From: Varroa destructor
Taxonomy: Eukaryota > Arthropoda > Arachnida > Mesostigmata > Varroidae
NCBI RefSeq assembly: GCF_002443255.2
Contig: NW_019211456.1
Coordinates: 34,535,795-34,599,794 of the forward strand
DNA length: 64,000 nucleotides
Direction of reading: 5' to 3'
This document shows positions 39,921 through 51,400 of the stretch, piece by piece. The first letter of the stretch is position 1, and the number at the start of each line of letters is the position of its first letter. The notes under the pieces were generated by a model. That model saw only the letters and a program-made list of their open reading frames with translations. It had not been told where the DNA came from and made no database searches. The position numbers and the translations under genes were made by a program.

Positions 39921-42900
39921 ATGTTCTGTGCGATAATCTGCAGCTGTGTTATGCCCTGATATTCCTATACTAGTAACGCACAATGGTGAAGAACAGCAAG
40001 AAATAACGCCCGGCAGTTTCAACCGTCGCCACCCGCTTTTCGTGGATTCTGCTTCTCGGTACACGAGCAGTTTGCGGCTCCTTGCCGAGAAAGGGTCGGA
40101 CTGCGCACGCCCTGTCTAATGAAGCCGGTGGCAGAAATCGGCAAGGGACACGGTGTCGGAAAGGGTGAAACCATAGACACACACACGCTCGCCCGCTCAC
40201 AGTGATAACGCCATGGTGCCGCCGCTACTGCTGCAGGTTGGAGCAGCCGACATCAGTAATTTGAAAATTTTATTAGCGCCAAAAATTCAAACAGAGTTTG
40301 CATGAAATCGAACGCAAGTCAAAATGACGGATTTGTCTTAGCCATTGCTAGTCAGATTACAATTATTCGTTCGGCTGGTGTATACCTTGTAATTAGTCGG
40401 ACCTACTGGAACAGTGACAGAGATACATGACAAAACGGCTGATCCCCAGCGAGTGTCATCCTGTGAAGAACGATGTGTGCCAATATGTTTTTTCATTTTT
40501 TTATATCGGTCATTTTAATAGAGAGAACAAATCTGTAGTGACAATCAATTTTAACATGCTAGTTAAAATGATTGTTAGGGATTTCGCATGCCTCACTTGG
40601 TTAATACAGTGATCTCAGACACCTGGCGGTGGAAACGATAGAAACAGTTAGAACATCCTGTGTTCGCAAGGTCAATTAGGTGTACCTATCTGCATGATGC
40701 TCCTGCGACTAGATGACTTCTAAATAAATATAGCCGTGTTTCTTTTCTGATGTTTCAACAGAAAAACAGTAAAAGATAACGTTTTCATCTTTCTCTGTTG
40801 TCCTACGAAGGTCAACCAGCAGGTCGACCAACAACTGCCTAGCTTAAACATAATAGGGTCGAGCAAACCTTTGTCTTTAATTTCAATTCATGAGGGCTGT
40901 ACGGCGAAAAACTTTTTTCAGTACTTGGATCCCGTTCTACAATGCGATTATCTCTATAAAATTATCCTTTTTTTTTTTGGTTGTTGAAGTGTTAACAACA
41001 TCTAGCTCTATTTGGTCTACCCCCAACGTTCTCAAAGATCACTTAACCATCGATCTCCGTTCCCAATTTCTTCATCAAAGCCGAGATGGTATAGTTTTCA
41101 CAGCTTGGTCCATGCTCCTACGTGCTTTAAGAAGGCTTCGTCATGATTCCTCGGCATGCATGGCTAACACCATAGGTATTCATCGTGGACCATGGCGTAT
41201 TCGATACTAACAGTCTCCGATGGCCGACCGTATAGTGCGAACGAGTTGGCCTACAATAATTTGGGGGCTTTTGAATAGGATTAAAGACGTTGTCCATAAG
41301 TAAACTGCTTGGCAATGAACACCCAGATACTGGTGAACATAATCTAGCGTAGTTTGGATGCACGTGAGGGTTCAGTATAATAAACCTCTGCTTATTATCT
41401 TCAACGAGAAATACATCTTTTAGTCGTGACAAATATTTTTCTAATAGCCGATGGTTTAAAAGTATAGAGTGGCTGTGTCTCCATATAACGTAATGTTTTA
41501 GATACATCTCAATATTTTTTCTAGGCCAACATTCGGCGTAGTGCACCTCCCCACGCTATGGAATCATTTTGGACTTTACTACTACCGAACTCGCGAGGTG
41601 CGCGCTAGGCCATGTAACTATGTATGTATCGGGTTTAGCTAGTGTGAAATGCCTTAGGTTTTAACGTATGGTTTTGTGCATAATTTTAGGCATACTTACG
41701 ATATTACAGGTAATGAAGATGCTGACAGAATTAAGTCCATTTGCTGGGATGGAACCCAGCAATATTTTAGTTTACGATGAATCTGATTACTAGTCTGCGC
41801 AAATCAATACACGGGCTATTTTGGACAAAAAAGTTCCGAATATCTCGAACAGTGCGTCAATGCATAACTCCTTAAAAAAATGGGAGAAATATTATAATTT
41901 TGGTGGATATAAGAAAACAGGTAAATTTGGAAATCCGATAGTCTTTTTTGATTAATCGACTCCCTGAAATACCTAAATGACCTGAGATTGAGTTCGGTGC
42001 TGGAACAGAATATGAAGTGCATACTGAGTTTCTGAAGGCTGTATACTATCTGCCAATAACGCAATACGAAGCTAGATTAATTTTAGTTATAGATGGCGCT
42101 ATAGAAGATACTTAAAACATTAAAATTATGAAATAGCTTCTAGAACTTTGAGGACATGATCTGTTAGCCAATTTTCCAGGATCGTCTAAATCATTTTATA
42201 TTGATTTCTTTTGCAACCGCATTAAATCGATCGGAGAAGACCGCATAAGAATTGTAAATTTCTATTCGCTCCTTTATTAGTCCAAGGCCCAGCTAGAAGA
42301 TTTGCCGTAATCTTTAGACGGCTTCATTATATATTAGACGCATATAAGCTACGATTACGTAAAATGAAATGGTTTCATGATCCTGCAGATCAGCTCCAGG
42401 CGTGACTAGAAATGGATCAAAAAAAGGTTCCTGTGTAATTCACACAGCAACAACTGAGCAGGAAGAATAAGCACCAGAAAGACTCGCATTTACTGGTGAA
42501 AGTTAATGTTATCATGTTGAACAGCAACGATTCAATCTAGATAAGGCAAAGGTGTCCTAGATATTCTGTGAAATAGCCAATACTGAGATTAAAAGATAAG
42601 GCCATTTGTGTTTTCATAAAACGAAATGCTCAAGCCCACATACTACACGACAGGTGTGATTAACTAAAATGAACACATAATAAAATGTCTCTGGTCGACA
42701 TAGTTAGGGTAATCAGTATGGTTTTATCCATTAATAGTAATTAGGATGTCTTCGTTGTCGAGGCATGGCTTGCAGGTATAAGAATTAACGAGGTTTCAAC
42801 AATTTACCACATTAGCTCTTATCTATTATAAAAAATATTTATTTGCTAGCTTAGAAAAAATAATATTATAGTCGCCATATGAGCTTTGGGAAACAGGCAA

Positions 42901-44556
42901 CTCAAATTAAAAATTAAAAAAAAAATTACTGGACAGCTGACAACGCAATACTCTCTAGAGATACATTCATCACCAAATTCGATTGCCGTAAATGGCATGG
43001 GCTACATCTCCTCTGCCCAAGCAAAGCTAAGTTCTGTGATCCGTGAAGCGTTGCTGGATCGACTCGGTGTTAACAAAGCCTTAAACATGGTCGTACTTCT
43101 TTTTTCACTTGACCTTTCTTCAACGATTGCCACCACTCAGAAAGCTTTTACGATAATCTCAGCAAAGAGTACGCTGCTTCCAAACCAAGGGGTACTAACA
43201 AAACTACCCAATTTTGCATCCAAGCTCTGCGAGTAAAAATACCATTTGTGGCAAATGGCTCCAAAGTCCCCTTGTTTTTTTCGAAATCAACCTGGTAGTC
43301 TCTACTCTAAACCGGTTCTGCATATTTTACAAACTTTCTGCTTTTTTAGTTATACGGATTCCAACATTTTGATGACCGCGTACGTGCCGCAAGTTGAACG
43401 AGGACAGCACCCAGGTTTTGCTAAGAGGGCTACGTTGCTCATCGAGGGTCGAAACGACGAAGAGCAAATAACAAACAACCTCCAACTCACGTTTTCCGCT
43501 CCCGTCGTCAGCATTAGACTGCCCTCACTTTTCTACTGTTTTTGTGCTGCGGCTAACCTTGCCCTATACCTAACGCTATATTTAGGATGAAAATATACAT
43601 TGTAAAGCATATAATTATTTTATAGTTGCGATGCGTGAAACGTCTGTATCTGAATTCCTTTTAATAAAGAATGCTTCGTAACGTCTAATAGTATTGGGCA
43701 TGACGCTCATATTTAGTCTAACATTAGACTTGCCATATCGACGAATCAGATAAGGCATTTATTTGACGCGGTGCCATACGTCGAGTCGCAGGATTTGTTT
43801 GTAGTTGCAAGATACCCTTGGAGCACCACAGAACTGCTTCACAGTCAAGATATACACGCATGTGTGGGTTTACAAATGTTAGCTTTGCCTACTGCAGGCA
43901 CTGCCCAGCATAGCATGAAACTTTAGCAATGACCGCCACAAACCCCCAAATACTATTTTTTTTTTAAGCGACCCACCGGTAAACTGGTCATATTTTGAAG
44001 TACAGTATAGCTGTTTAGAATCGATCTTTCGAAGCTTACTGCTAAACTTGTATGAAAGAACAGCTTACGAACTAATTTTAACAATAGACGGTAAGTGTTT
44101 ATGTTTATTTTGTAATGTTCGATATACTCGCTGACACAGTCGAATGAGTGCAACCAACTTTTTGACTCATGGCATAATTAAATTTTGAAATTAATGGACA
44201 GATGCACGACGTTCTACACGTTTCATCTACATTTGGGGTAATTATTTGTTGTTGTTTTTTTTTTCTCAGAAAGATCTTGCTAATGCTTCCGTTAAATGAT
44301 CAAGCCAACTTCGAATTCGTGGATTTAATATGAACGAGAAAAATAGGTATATCTCAGTGAGAACAATGTAACGTGTCCCTCATCTGCGGCTTGGCATGAC
44401 AAACCGGCAGGTAGCCTAAGTTGGCTTTGTAATTCCACTGCTGCAGGCTGTGTCCGAATCGACAAGGTCGTGTACCTATGAAGTTGTCCGTAAGGTTAAC
44501 GTTAGAAGTAACTTTTTTCTATGGTGAAAGTATTAGAACGACTGCGTGCTTAATAT

Positions 44557-44578
44557 ACGCACTGTGCACACAGTGCGT
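44557..44578. repeat. Near-palindrome, 10 bp arms and 2 nt centre
   Basis: ACGCACTGTG and its exact reverse complement CACAGTGCGT flank a CA centre. The centre is GTGCAC-like. The compact dyad symmetry would suit a dimeric DNA-binding site, but no function is shown. Confidence 0.8.
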
Positions 44579-44895
44579 TTTAGTTTAGAAATTATTTAAG
44601 TTTGTGTTCGCCATTATGGGTGCCGCGATAGCGAGTTTACTGGATGGGTCACCCGACGTGAATTCGACAATGGATGGATTCAATAAACATTACTCATATT
44701 TCCGCTAAAATCGATTCTGTGACGAATAAAGCCGATATGCATATTTCATAGACGAGTAGTGTCAACACTTCGATCCAATTAATTATCGCCTTGTATTTCA
44801 TACGAATCCCCTCTATTTGATCACATTGGTTTTCGTAGTATTGCGCGTGTTTCAACCTTATTTGCTTTCCAGTATGATGGTGTAAAAATCACGAT

Positions 44896-44918
44896 ATTAA
44901 TTAATTAATTAATTAATA
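44896..44918. repeat. ATTA tetranucleotide repeat
   Basis: About five tandem ATTA units running into a short TA tract. Confidence 0.9.
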
Positions 44919-47742
44919 TATATGTATGTCTATGCGCCAAGCGAGTGACTGTGAAGTGTCCATTCCTGCCAGCCAACAACAAACTAGGTCAATCCACTTT
45001 ATTATGGTAGTAGCAGGACGATAGTGCTTAATATGGTCGAAATCGCTAAAGAGTTCCTCGAACAGCCAGCTGATTGGGAGGCGCTTCTGGTTGGGTTCAA
45101 CGAGAGGGATCCTAGGTGATGGGTTAACGAGTACGAGCGCCACTCGTGAGGGATCGAAAATTGGCATTACAGCAGGTTTTGAGATAGGCGCCGATATTTG
45201 CAACGAATGGCCTACGCTTGATTCTATTTTAAGGACGGCGCAAGGGAGACTGTGACGTTTAAAAGCCGTCCTGCCACCCCCTCAACCCGTATACCTGCCA
45301 TTAAAAATGCCATCCTCAGTGCATCGATCATGGCGCATCAACTAGCCAGTCCTCGGCGGCGGTAATATATATATGTACCTTGAGTTTGTCCTCAACAAAG
45401 ACACACTGTATCTGAGGGAATCACGACCAGGCCCGCCAGAACTAGCTGAGGCTTTAGTGTTTCCAGTTTGACGTCGGGCGACCCGGTCGTTAATAGCACC
45501 GTACGCTGACTGATGGCGTACTACATTTCGGGCAGTGGGATGTGGGCTAGGGTACGTGAGTGAGTCCATATGATGTATGCTGGTTCAAGGGAAAGAGCTA
45601 GGAAAATGCGGTTTTCTTTACTCCATTAATCAGAGATCCGCGAATTGCTGCTGAAAGGCCCTCTTGGGTGGAGTGAACAGTTGCTAATATGGTAGGTTCG
45701 GACAAGGCCACCTCGGTCACGTGGAAGGTCGCCAGTTGTGCCTCCCCGACACGCACGCAAAAAGACCCCGAGAAATACTGTGCAGTTCAACGTGAAGTCA
45801 AATCCATCGGGCATTCGAGTAAATAGACCGGAAGATGAGAACATACTTGTAACGGTACGAAAATGATTATACGAATTCATGAATAAATACACAGCTCTAA
45901 GCAGAGCGAAGCGGCTGTAAAGCGCGTGATAAGCTCAAGTGAACCTCTATCACTAGCTATCATTTGGCAGCAATTTCCATTTTAAAGGTTACCTCCATAT
46001 TCTAGATAGCGACCATACGCTTCGAAGTACCGCGTTTTTTAGATTTTCGGCGTCAGCCTCGCTTTGTCATACGATTACAGTTTGTTATATTGTGCATGAA
46101 TAGCAGCGCCAACGTATTTAAAAAGGACAAAATGAATCGTAATAGCTGCTACTTTGCGGCTGCGTATGAGTCAACGCGGTATCGTCTATGATTCTAGTAA
46201 CAGTGAAAAAGGCACGGTTATGGCCTACGCACGGTTAAGGGCACAAGTTATTATTAGCCAGATAGTACTGCAGAAATTTACCAGAGGGCAGTAAACGGTT
46301 ATTAGCTTTCGTGTTATTTACAAACATTTTGATCACAATTAGTAATATATATATATAACTATAAAATATTTCAATAATGCTTTTATTTAATTGAGACTTA
46401 TTCACGTTAGTGATCTTTGAATTAACTTTTTTTTACCTAATTTATGAATAAATTTCATCGTACCTAAATCTCGATTTCGATTTTGTGTTCGCCACTTTTT
46501 TATATTGTATGAAGGTTAAAAGTGTCAAATTGATCCCTTGCGCGACCAAAAAGCAAAGCACCATGCCTTGGCATCTGTAAAACAGATTTTTACTCAACTC
46601 AAATACATCGCTATCTAGCTAAAGAGATGCGTTACAAAATGTCGCTATATCATTGTTTACCGTTACGAAAGATTTAGCTGCATTCCAATCAGTTGTTATT
46701 GTCAACATAAACGTTGATTGGTATTTTCAACGTCATTGCAGTACATGAACATTCTAATTGACCGCGCTGACTGAGATAACAATTTACCAGCATGGTAGAC
46801 AGAAACGCACCATCCAGTCATACCGCCTTTGTAAAGGTAGACGTCAATACTGCGTAACAATTTTTTTATAATTAGCTGGCGAAATCTTGAAGTAGTTTGA
46901 GGATTTGCTTGCCGATTGAGGTTCCTTGTAGAGTCACAGGTCTGATTTTTTTAGAGCTACACACTTACTAACTGTCTTTTTTTGCGAGAACAATTTCGAA
47001 GAATTGCCTTTTTCGTGTAGCATCAGAGAGCCCCCCGCTATCACCTTGCTGAAGCACATCTTTACTTTTCTAGCAATGAAATGCTTCGAGTTTTCCATTC
47101 GATACGGCCAGCCCAAGCACGAAATCTAGGGCATGTATGTCCGAATTTATTGTACACAGCCGCTTGGCCCTAAAACTAGTACGCAAAGACGCTGCCCACT
47201 AACCTATCACGGGCGCATGGCACTGCTATGCTGTCTTGATATTTGTACCAAGAGAACGCAATAGTACTTTTTCTGGATAGATAATTTGCCCGTGCACAGC
47301 GTACTTGAAGCAAGTAAGAAAAATATATATACTTAAAGAATTTCCAAATACAACGTTTGATGAATATGCAACTCAAGGGTGAATTGTAAGGATCTTGCAC
47401 ATGTCCAAACACCGATTTCTTACAGTACATTAAAAAAATAGATTATAAATACATTTCAGAAACGAAAATTCCACGCCGGAACGTATCACTAGTAGTTCAC
47501 GAGGCGGACGGCTGCATAATAATATAATGAATGGAAAAAGGTGACGGCTACGCTTTCGGAATGCCTTCGAGATGAACAGACAAATGCCTTCCCACTATAC
47601 ATACATTTGGAGCGCTCCGATGGTCAACGCCTGTGTAGACAATGAGGATCGGCAGTAACCACTTTTAGTTAGGAGTGGTTAGCGCTAGACGACGAGCTGG
47701 CAACGATACTGAGCGATAATTCCTTTTCTGTCGGAGCGGTGC

Positions 47743-47750
47743 TATATAAA
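47743..47750 (+). promoter_or_regulatory. TATA box of first cuticle gene
   Basis: TATATAAA lies 59 nt before the ATG at 47802. Initiation about 30 nt downstream would place the cap site near 47773 and leave a leader of about 30 nt free of upstream ATGs. The second cuticle gene has the same spacing (61 nt), so the promoter layout is conserved although the sequence is not. Confidence 0.8.
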
Positions 47751-47801
47751 CTTGTCGAGCGGTGCGTACGACACCGTCTACAACTAATCCTAATCAGAAT
47801 C

Positions 47802-48356
47802 ATGAAGGCTTTCATCCTTTTCGTTGTCCTGGTTGCATCAGCTCACGCTGCTCTCGGTGGACACGGTATCGGTCTCCATACCGGCTCCTCGGTGAATTCG
47901 CGCGCCGAGGATGGTCTTGGTAACTACAAATTTGCTTATAACGAGAAGCACGCTACCGGCGGAACTTTCCGATCGGAGGCTGGAAACCCCTGGGGAGTAG
48001 TTGGCTCATACGGACTTACTGATATTGATGGACGCCAGCGTGTTGTGAACTACGTCGCCGATGGACTCGGTTTCCGTGCCTCGATCAAGACCAACGAGCC
48101 GGGAACCGCTCCTCAAGCCGCAGCTGCCACCTCGATCGCTACCCCCGGCGTTGCGGCCATCGCCAAGACGATCGCTGCGCCTGTTGCTCTGGCTGCCCAT
48201 GCCAGTTACGCTGCCCCCGTCGTCGCTAAGGCTCCCCTTGGCCTCGGGGCTGTTGGATATGGACATGGTCTCGGATATGGCCATGCTGCCCCTATCGCCC
48301 ATAGCTACGGATATGGGGTGGCTCATGGAATCGGCTACCACGGCTCGGGATATTAG
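47802..48356 (+). CDS. Chitin-binding cuticle protein, RR (CPR) type, copy 1
   Basis: An intronless frame of 184 residues. Residues 1-16 (MKAFILFVVLVASAHA) form a signal peptide, so the product is secreted, presumably by epidermal cells into the cuticle. Residues about 40-103 form the extended Rebers-Riddiford chitin-binding domain, with NYKFAYNEKHATGG, GSYGLTD, DGRQR, NYVAD, GFRAS and KTNEPGT. Residues 103-145 are Ala/Pro-rich, with AAP and SYAAPVV motifs, and the tail (147-184) is Gly/Tyr/His-rich, as in structural cuticle proteins. The frame is open back to 47739, but that stretch contains the TATA box, so the ATG at 47802 (AATCATGAAG) is the start. Codon third positions are C/G-rich, unlike the AT-rich flanks. 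Its closest relative is the copy at 56902. Chitin binding is inferred from the family; the name 'adult-specific rigid cuticular protein-like' would fit. Confidence 0.95.
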   Translation: MKAFILFVVLVASAHAALGGHGIGLHTGSSVNSRAEDGLGNYKFAYNEKHATGGTFRSEAGNPWGVVGSYGLTDIDGRQRVVNYVADGLGFRASIKTNEPGTAPQAAAATSIATPGVAAIAKTIAAPVALAAHASYAAPVVAKAPLGLGAVGYGHGLGYGHAAPIAHSYGYGVAHGIGYHGSGY

Positions 48357-48427
48357 TCTACAAAGACAGTTTGTGATTTGGCCAAAAATTCGAAAATACT
48401 TTGACCGTATGCGTCCGCCAGAATGCC

Positions 48428-48433
48428 AATAAA
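48428..48433 (+). terminator. Polyadenylation signal of first cuticle gene
   Basis: AATAAA lies 72 nt after the stop codon, giving a short 3' UTR of roughly 90-100 nt. Confidence 0.75.
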
Positions 48434-51400
48434 CACTTCAAAAAGATTATGCGAGAAGTGAGTTGACAAGTTCATACTATGCGTTCATTCAAAGGGAGAT
48501 GCGGCCATTATATATATATATACGTAGCCTTGTATAAGTTGAGCGGTTGCTAGTATCAAGCTATAAAGCGTACGCATAGTACGTCCGATAGCATAGAACA
48601 GTTCTGAAGGATATGCCTCATGGTTGGTTTCACGTCCTCGTCTCTATGATGTATTTAAAAAGGAATCATTAAGCAATTTGTATAAAATGCCTATCATATT
48701 GAAGTTATGTCTTGCAATTACGGTTCACATTTAGCTTTTTTTACATTCTACCCGACTGGTACAACGAATAGACCAAAAACAACTCATTATAATACAACGT
48801 TAAATGAAAAACTAAAATGTCGTAACGCTCATAGTCACCACAGAAAATCCAAATTAAACAAATTAGGAAATGGCTTGATTTACATGGCCCTATGCTTCCA
48901 CGGACAACATTTGCTCGACATTTGACATCAGGACTTTATTTTTAATATATTGTACTAAATTAGTAAGCGTTTTAATGTTACAGTGTACCGACAAACAGCA
49001 TAAAATTGAAAGCATCGCTAGACAGGTCAGCTTAGTAAAGAGTCCCTTTTTTACTATCCCCCAAATAAGCTTAACTTAAATATATTAACGAATATTTACT
49101 GACAGAGGCCTTGTTTAGGTAAGAAATTGAATTCGAATATGAAATAGATAGGAGTTAGTAAACACTAATAACTCGAGATTTTAAATGTTTTTTGTGTCAT
49201 CTCTTTATTAAATCAACATTTGGCCTTGTGGTAAAAGACTTTCTCGAAGGGCTTTACAATACACTAGGAAACACCGCGGGTAATTTCGAAGCTCGTTGCT
49301 ATTAATTTGAATATGCTTTTAATAAAAATGACGCCTGTTTACGAAAAAAGGATCTGTATTTTCGTAGCAGAAAATAATATTGCAAAAAAATCGAACTCCC
49401 GTATGGATTGTAGGCGCCATGCGAATCATGCAAGTTCTCGAATAACTGTTTAAGTTAAAAGCGTTTGTATCTGGTAAATTAAAGGTCTGACTTGTTACGG
49501 TAACTTGTTGTAAATACCGAGCAAATATTCTATTACGATTGTTATAACTAGAGCAAAAGCAGTAACAAACAAATGTTGCTAATAAGCGCTTCTCCTCCTT
49601 GTAAATGTTTCACATGTCCAATAACGGCTGTGATTTTCTTCTATTTAATTACAGTTCTTATGTAAGGTTGTGTGCAATGGCTTTTGACATTTTAGTGTTT
49701 TTAAGGAAAATATCTATTTCAATAACACGCGTTGGGCGCTATTTCGACGTAAATTTCGACCGCACATAAACTGGGCGTTATTATACAACAGTCAAGGTGC
49801 GATTTACGCTCTTTTGTAGATGTCAGCTCGTTCACGTCGGACTCTATCACAAACACCAAAAAAAAAAACAAGGTAATAATTACGATTTTTCCCAGTGGCG
49901 TCTCAACTAACTAGCTTTCGTTGATTTTGGTTTCTCTATAAAGGAGAAATATTGCTATCTTAGCAGCTTCGATTTTAAACTCTACGATGAATAGGTTAGT
50001 ACAAACGAATGATGTATCATGCTAGAATATTGGTTGATACAAATAATACTTGGATTGGTACTGGTGAAATTAGGAGCAATCGAATTCGAGACGTGAAAAT
50101 CTTTCTCCATTTTGCATTTAACTTTACGTTAACTAAGCTAAACGTATATGTATGTCCGCTGAGCTGTAGCGGTGACGTCATAACTTTCGTTTTAGAATCG
50201 TTTCCTTTCGAAAAAAAAAACATCTGTATCCTTTGCTTTTTTTTTGATGTTAGCTAAACTATCGGGGAATGGTAAAAGACTAACTGTCGCGTACAGCGGA
50301 ATCGTGACGATCAAGGTATATATATATATATATATATATGAATCGTGTGTTAAATTATATAATTCTATCATCTCGAATAGAATGACGAAACGAAAAGAAA
50401 CTGTTGCGCAGAATCGATAGCATTGAACGAGGTGGAAAAAACCAAGCTGTTTCCTTGCTGGCATTGAGCTTTGTCAGTTTTACCTATGACGATAGTATGT
50501 GCGCCAAGCGCGGAAGTGACGATGACGAGATTGTACCGATCTATGTGCCCTTGTCGTTTGAAACTCGACAGAAAATTAATTTTTGCGGTCTGTAAGGATA
50601 ACTGTTCCGTTAGAGATTAGATATAGAATTATAATATCTCTGCATGTTCAAGGAAGAAACCTCTAGCATCTACAGTAATACTAAGTAAGCATAGTTACGG
50701 TTACAAAAGCGATCCGTAGAGGTCAATAATCTTGGCCAAAGACTCGGAAGATCTTTGGAGGGATGGAAGCAAACCACTCGTTTTACTGCCGGTTTAGCTA
50801 GGCTAAGCAAAGAAAAAGATAATTTTCTGCAGCGATGGGGACGATTTGTTTACGATGTAATCCGTCTGCTAGATATACCTGTAAGATCGTATTGGTCGTT
50901 GCAGACATCGCAAGAGATAGACTCACATAAACTAAGAACTCTTCATAGCTCTGTACTCTACTAGTTATCCGCGACCGTCAACGATAACTGATCCGGGACA
51001 GTTTCACGCCCCCCCGCTCCTGATTGGGATTCTGCTGAATTAAGTACAGCTGTTTTAATGAGGGACGGCAGGAAGTATGTTCGTGTTATCTTCTAACAGT
51101 AAACCTCACTCAGGCTGTGTAGCGTTCTAGATAAATTGTTTCAATCGAATGAATCCTACTGACAAGCAAACGCCGATCAACAACTAGCTTATCTCAAAAT
51201 TTCCGCACTGGGTAAGCTAGACTGGTCGTTGCACAAATATGGCGGACTCATTTCCTTTGCCTTTAGCCCATACGGGCGTATGTTGAAACGGGAACACTAA
51301 CCAATCGGCTCAAAGCTCGTGGTGTTGATAATGTCACATTTTTAATGCAGTTATATAACGGCTACAAGCGATCAGGATAGTTGTAATTGCCCTCTACCAG

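Larger units (their letters stand above)
39921..47742. other. Gene-poor region upstream of the cuticle cluster
   Basis: No protein family recognised. Contents: a 41-codon small frame with a hydrophobic N-terminus (41668-41793), a strongly AT-rich part (41.8-42.9 kb), a 22 nt near-palindrome (44557-44578), an ATTA repeat (44896-44918) and a short TA tract near 46.35 kb. The last few hundred bases form the upstream region of the first cuticle gene. Confidence 0.55.

Noticed and set aside
41127..41546. 139-codon minus-strand frame
   Set aside because: No recognised domain; the plus strand has an overlapping open frame.
44270..44333. Exon-like KILLMLPLNDQANFEFVDLI after a T-rich TTTTCTCAG acceptor
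   Set aside because: It resembles helix 10 of nuclear receptors only in LLMLP; 20 codons are too few, and the following helix and AF-2 motif are absent.
47739..47801. N-terminal extension of cuticle gene 1
   Set aside because: The open frame reaches back through the TATA box and only to a GTG; the signal peptide begins at the ATG at 47802.
48006..48341. Minus-strand open frame inside cuticle gene 1
   Set aside because: It is the antisense shadow of the GC-rich coding region; the same shadow appears at 56989-57438 under gene 2.
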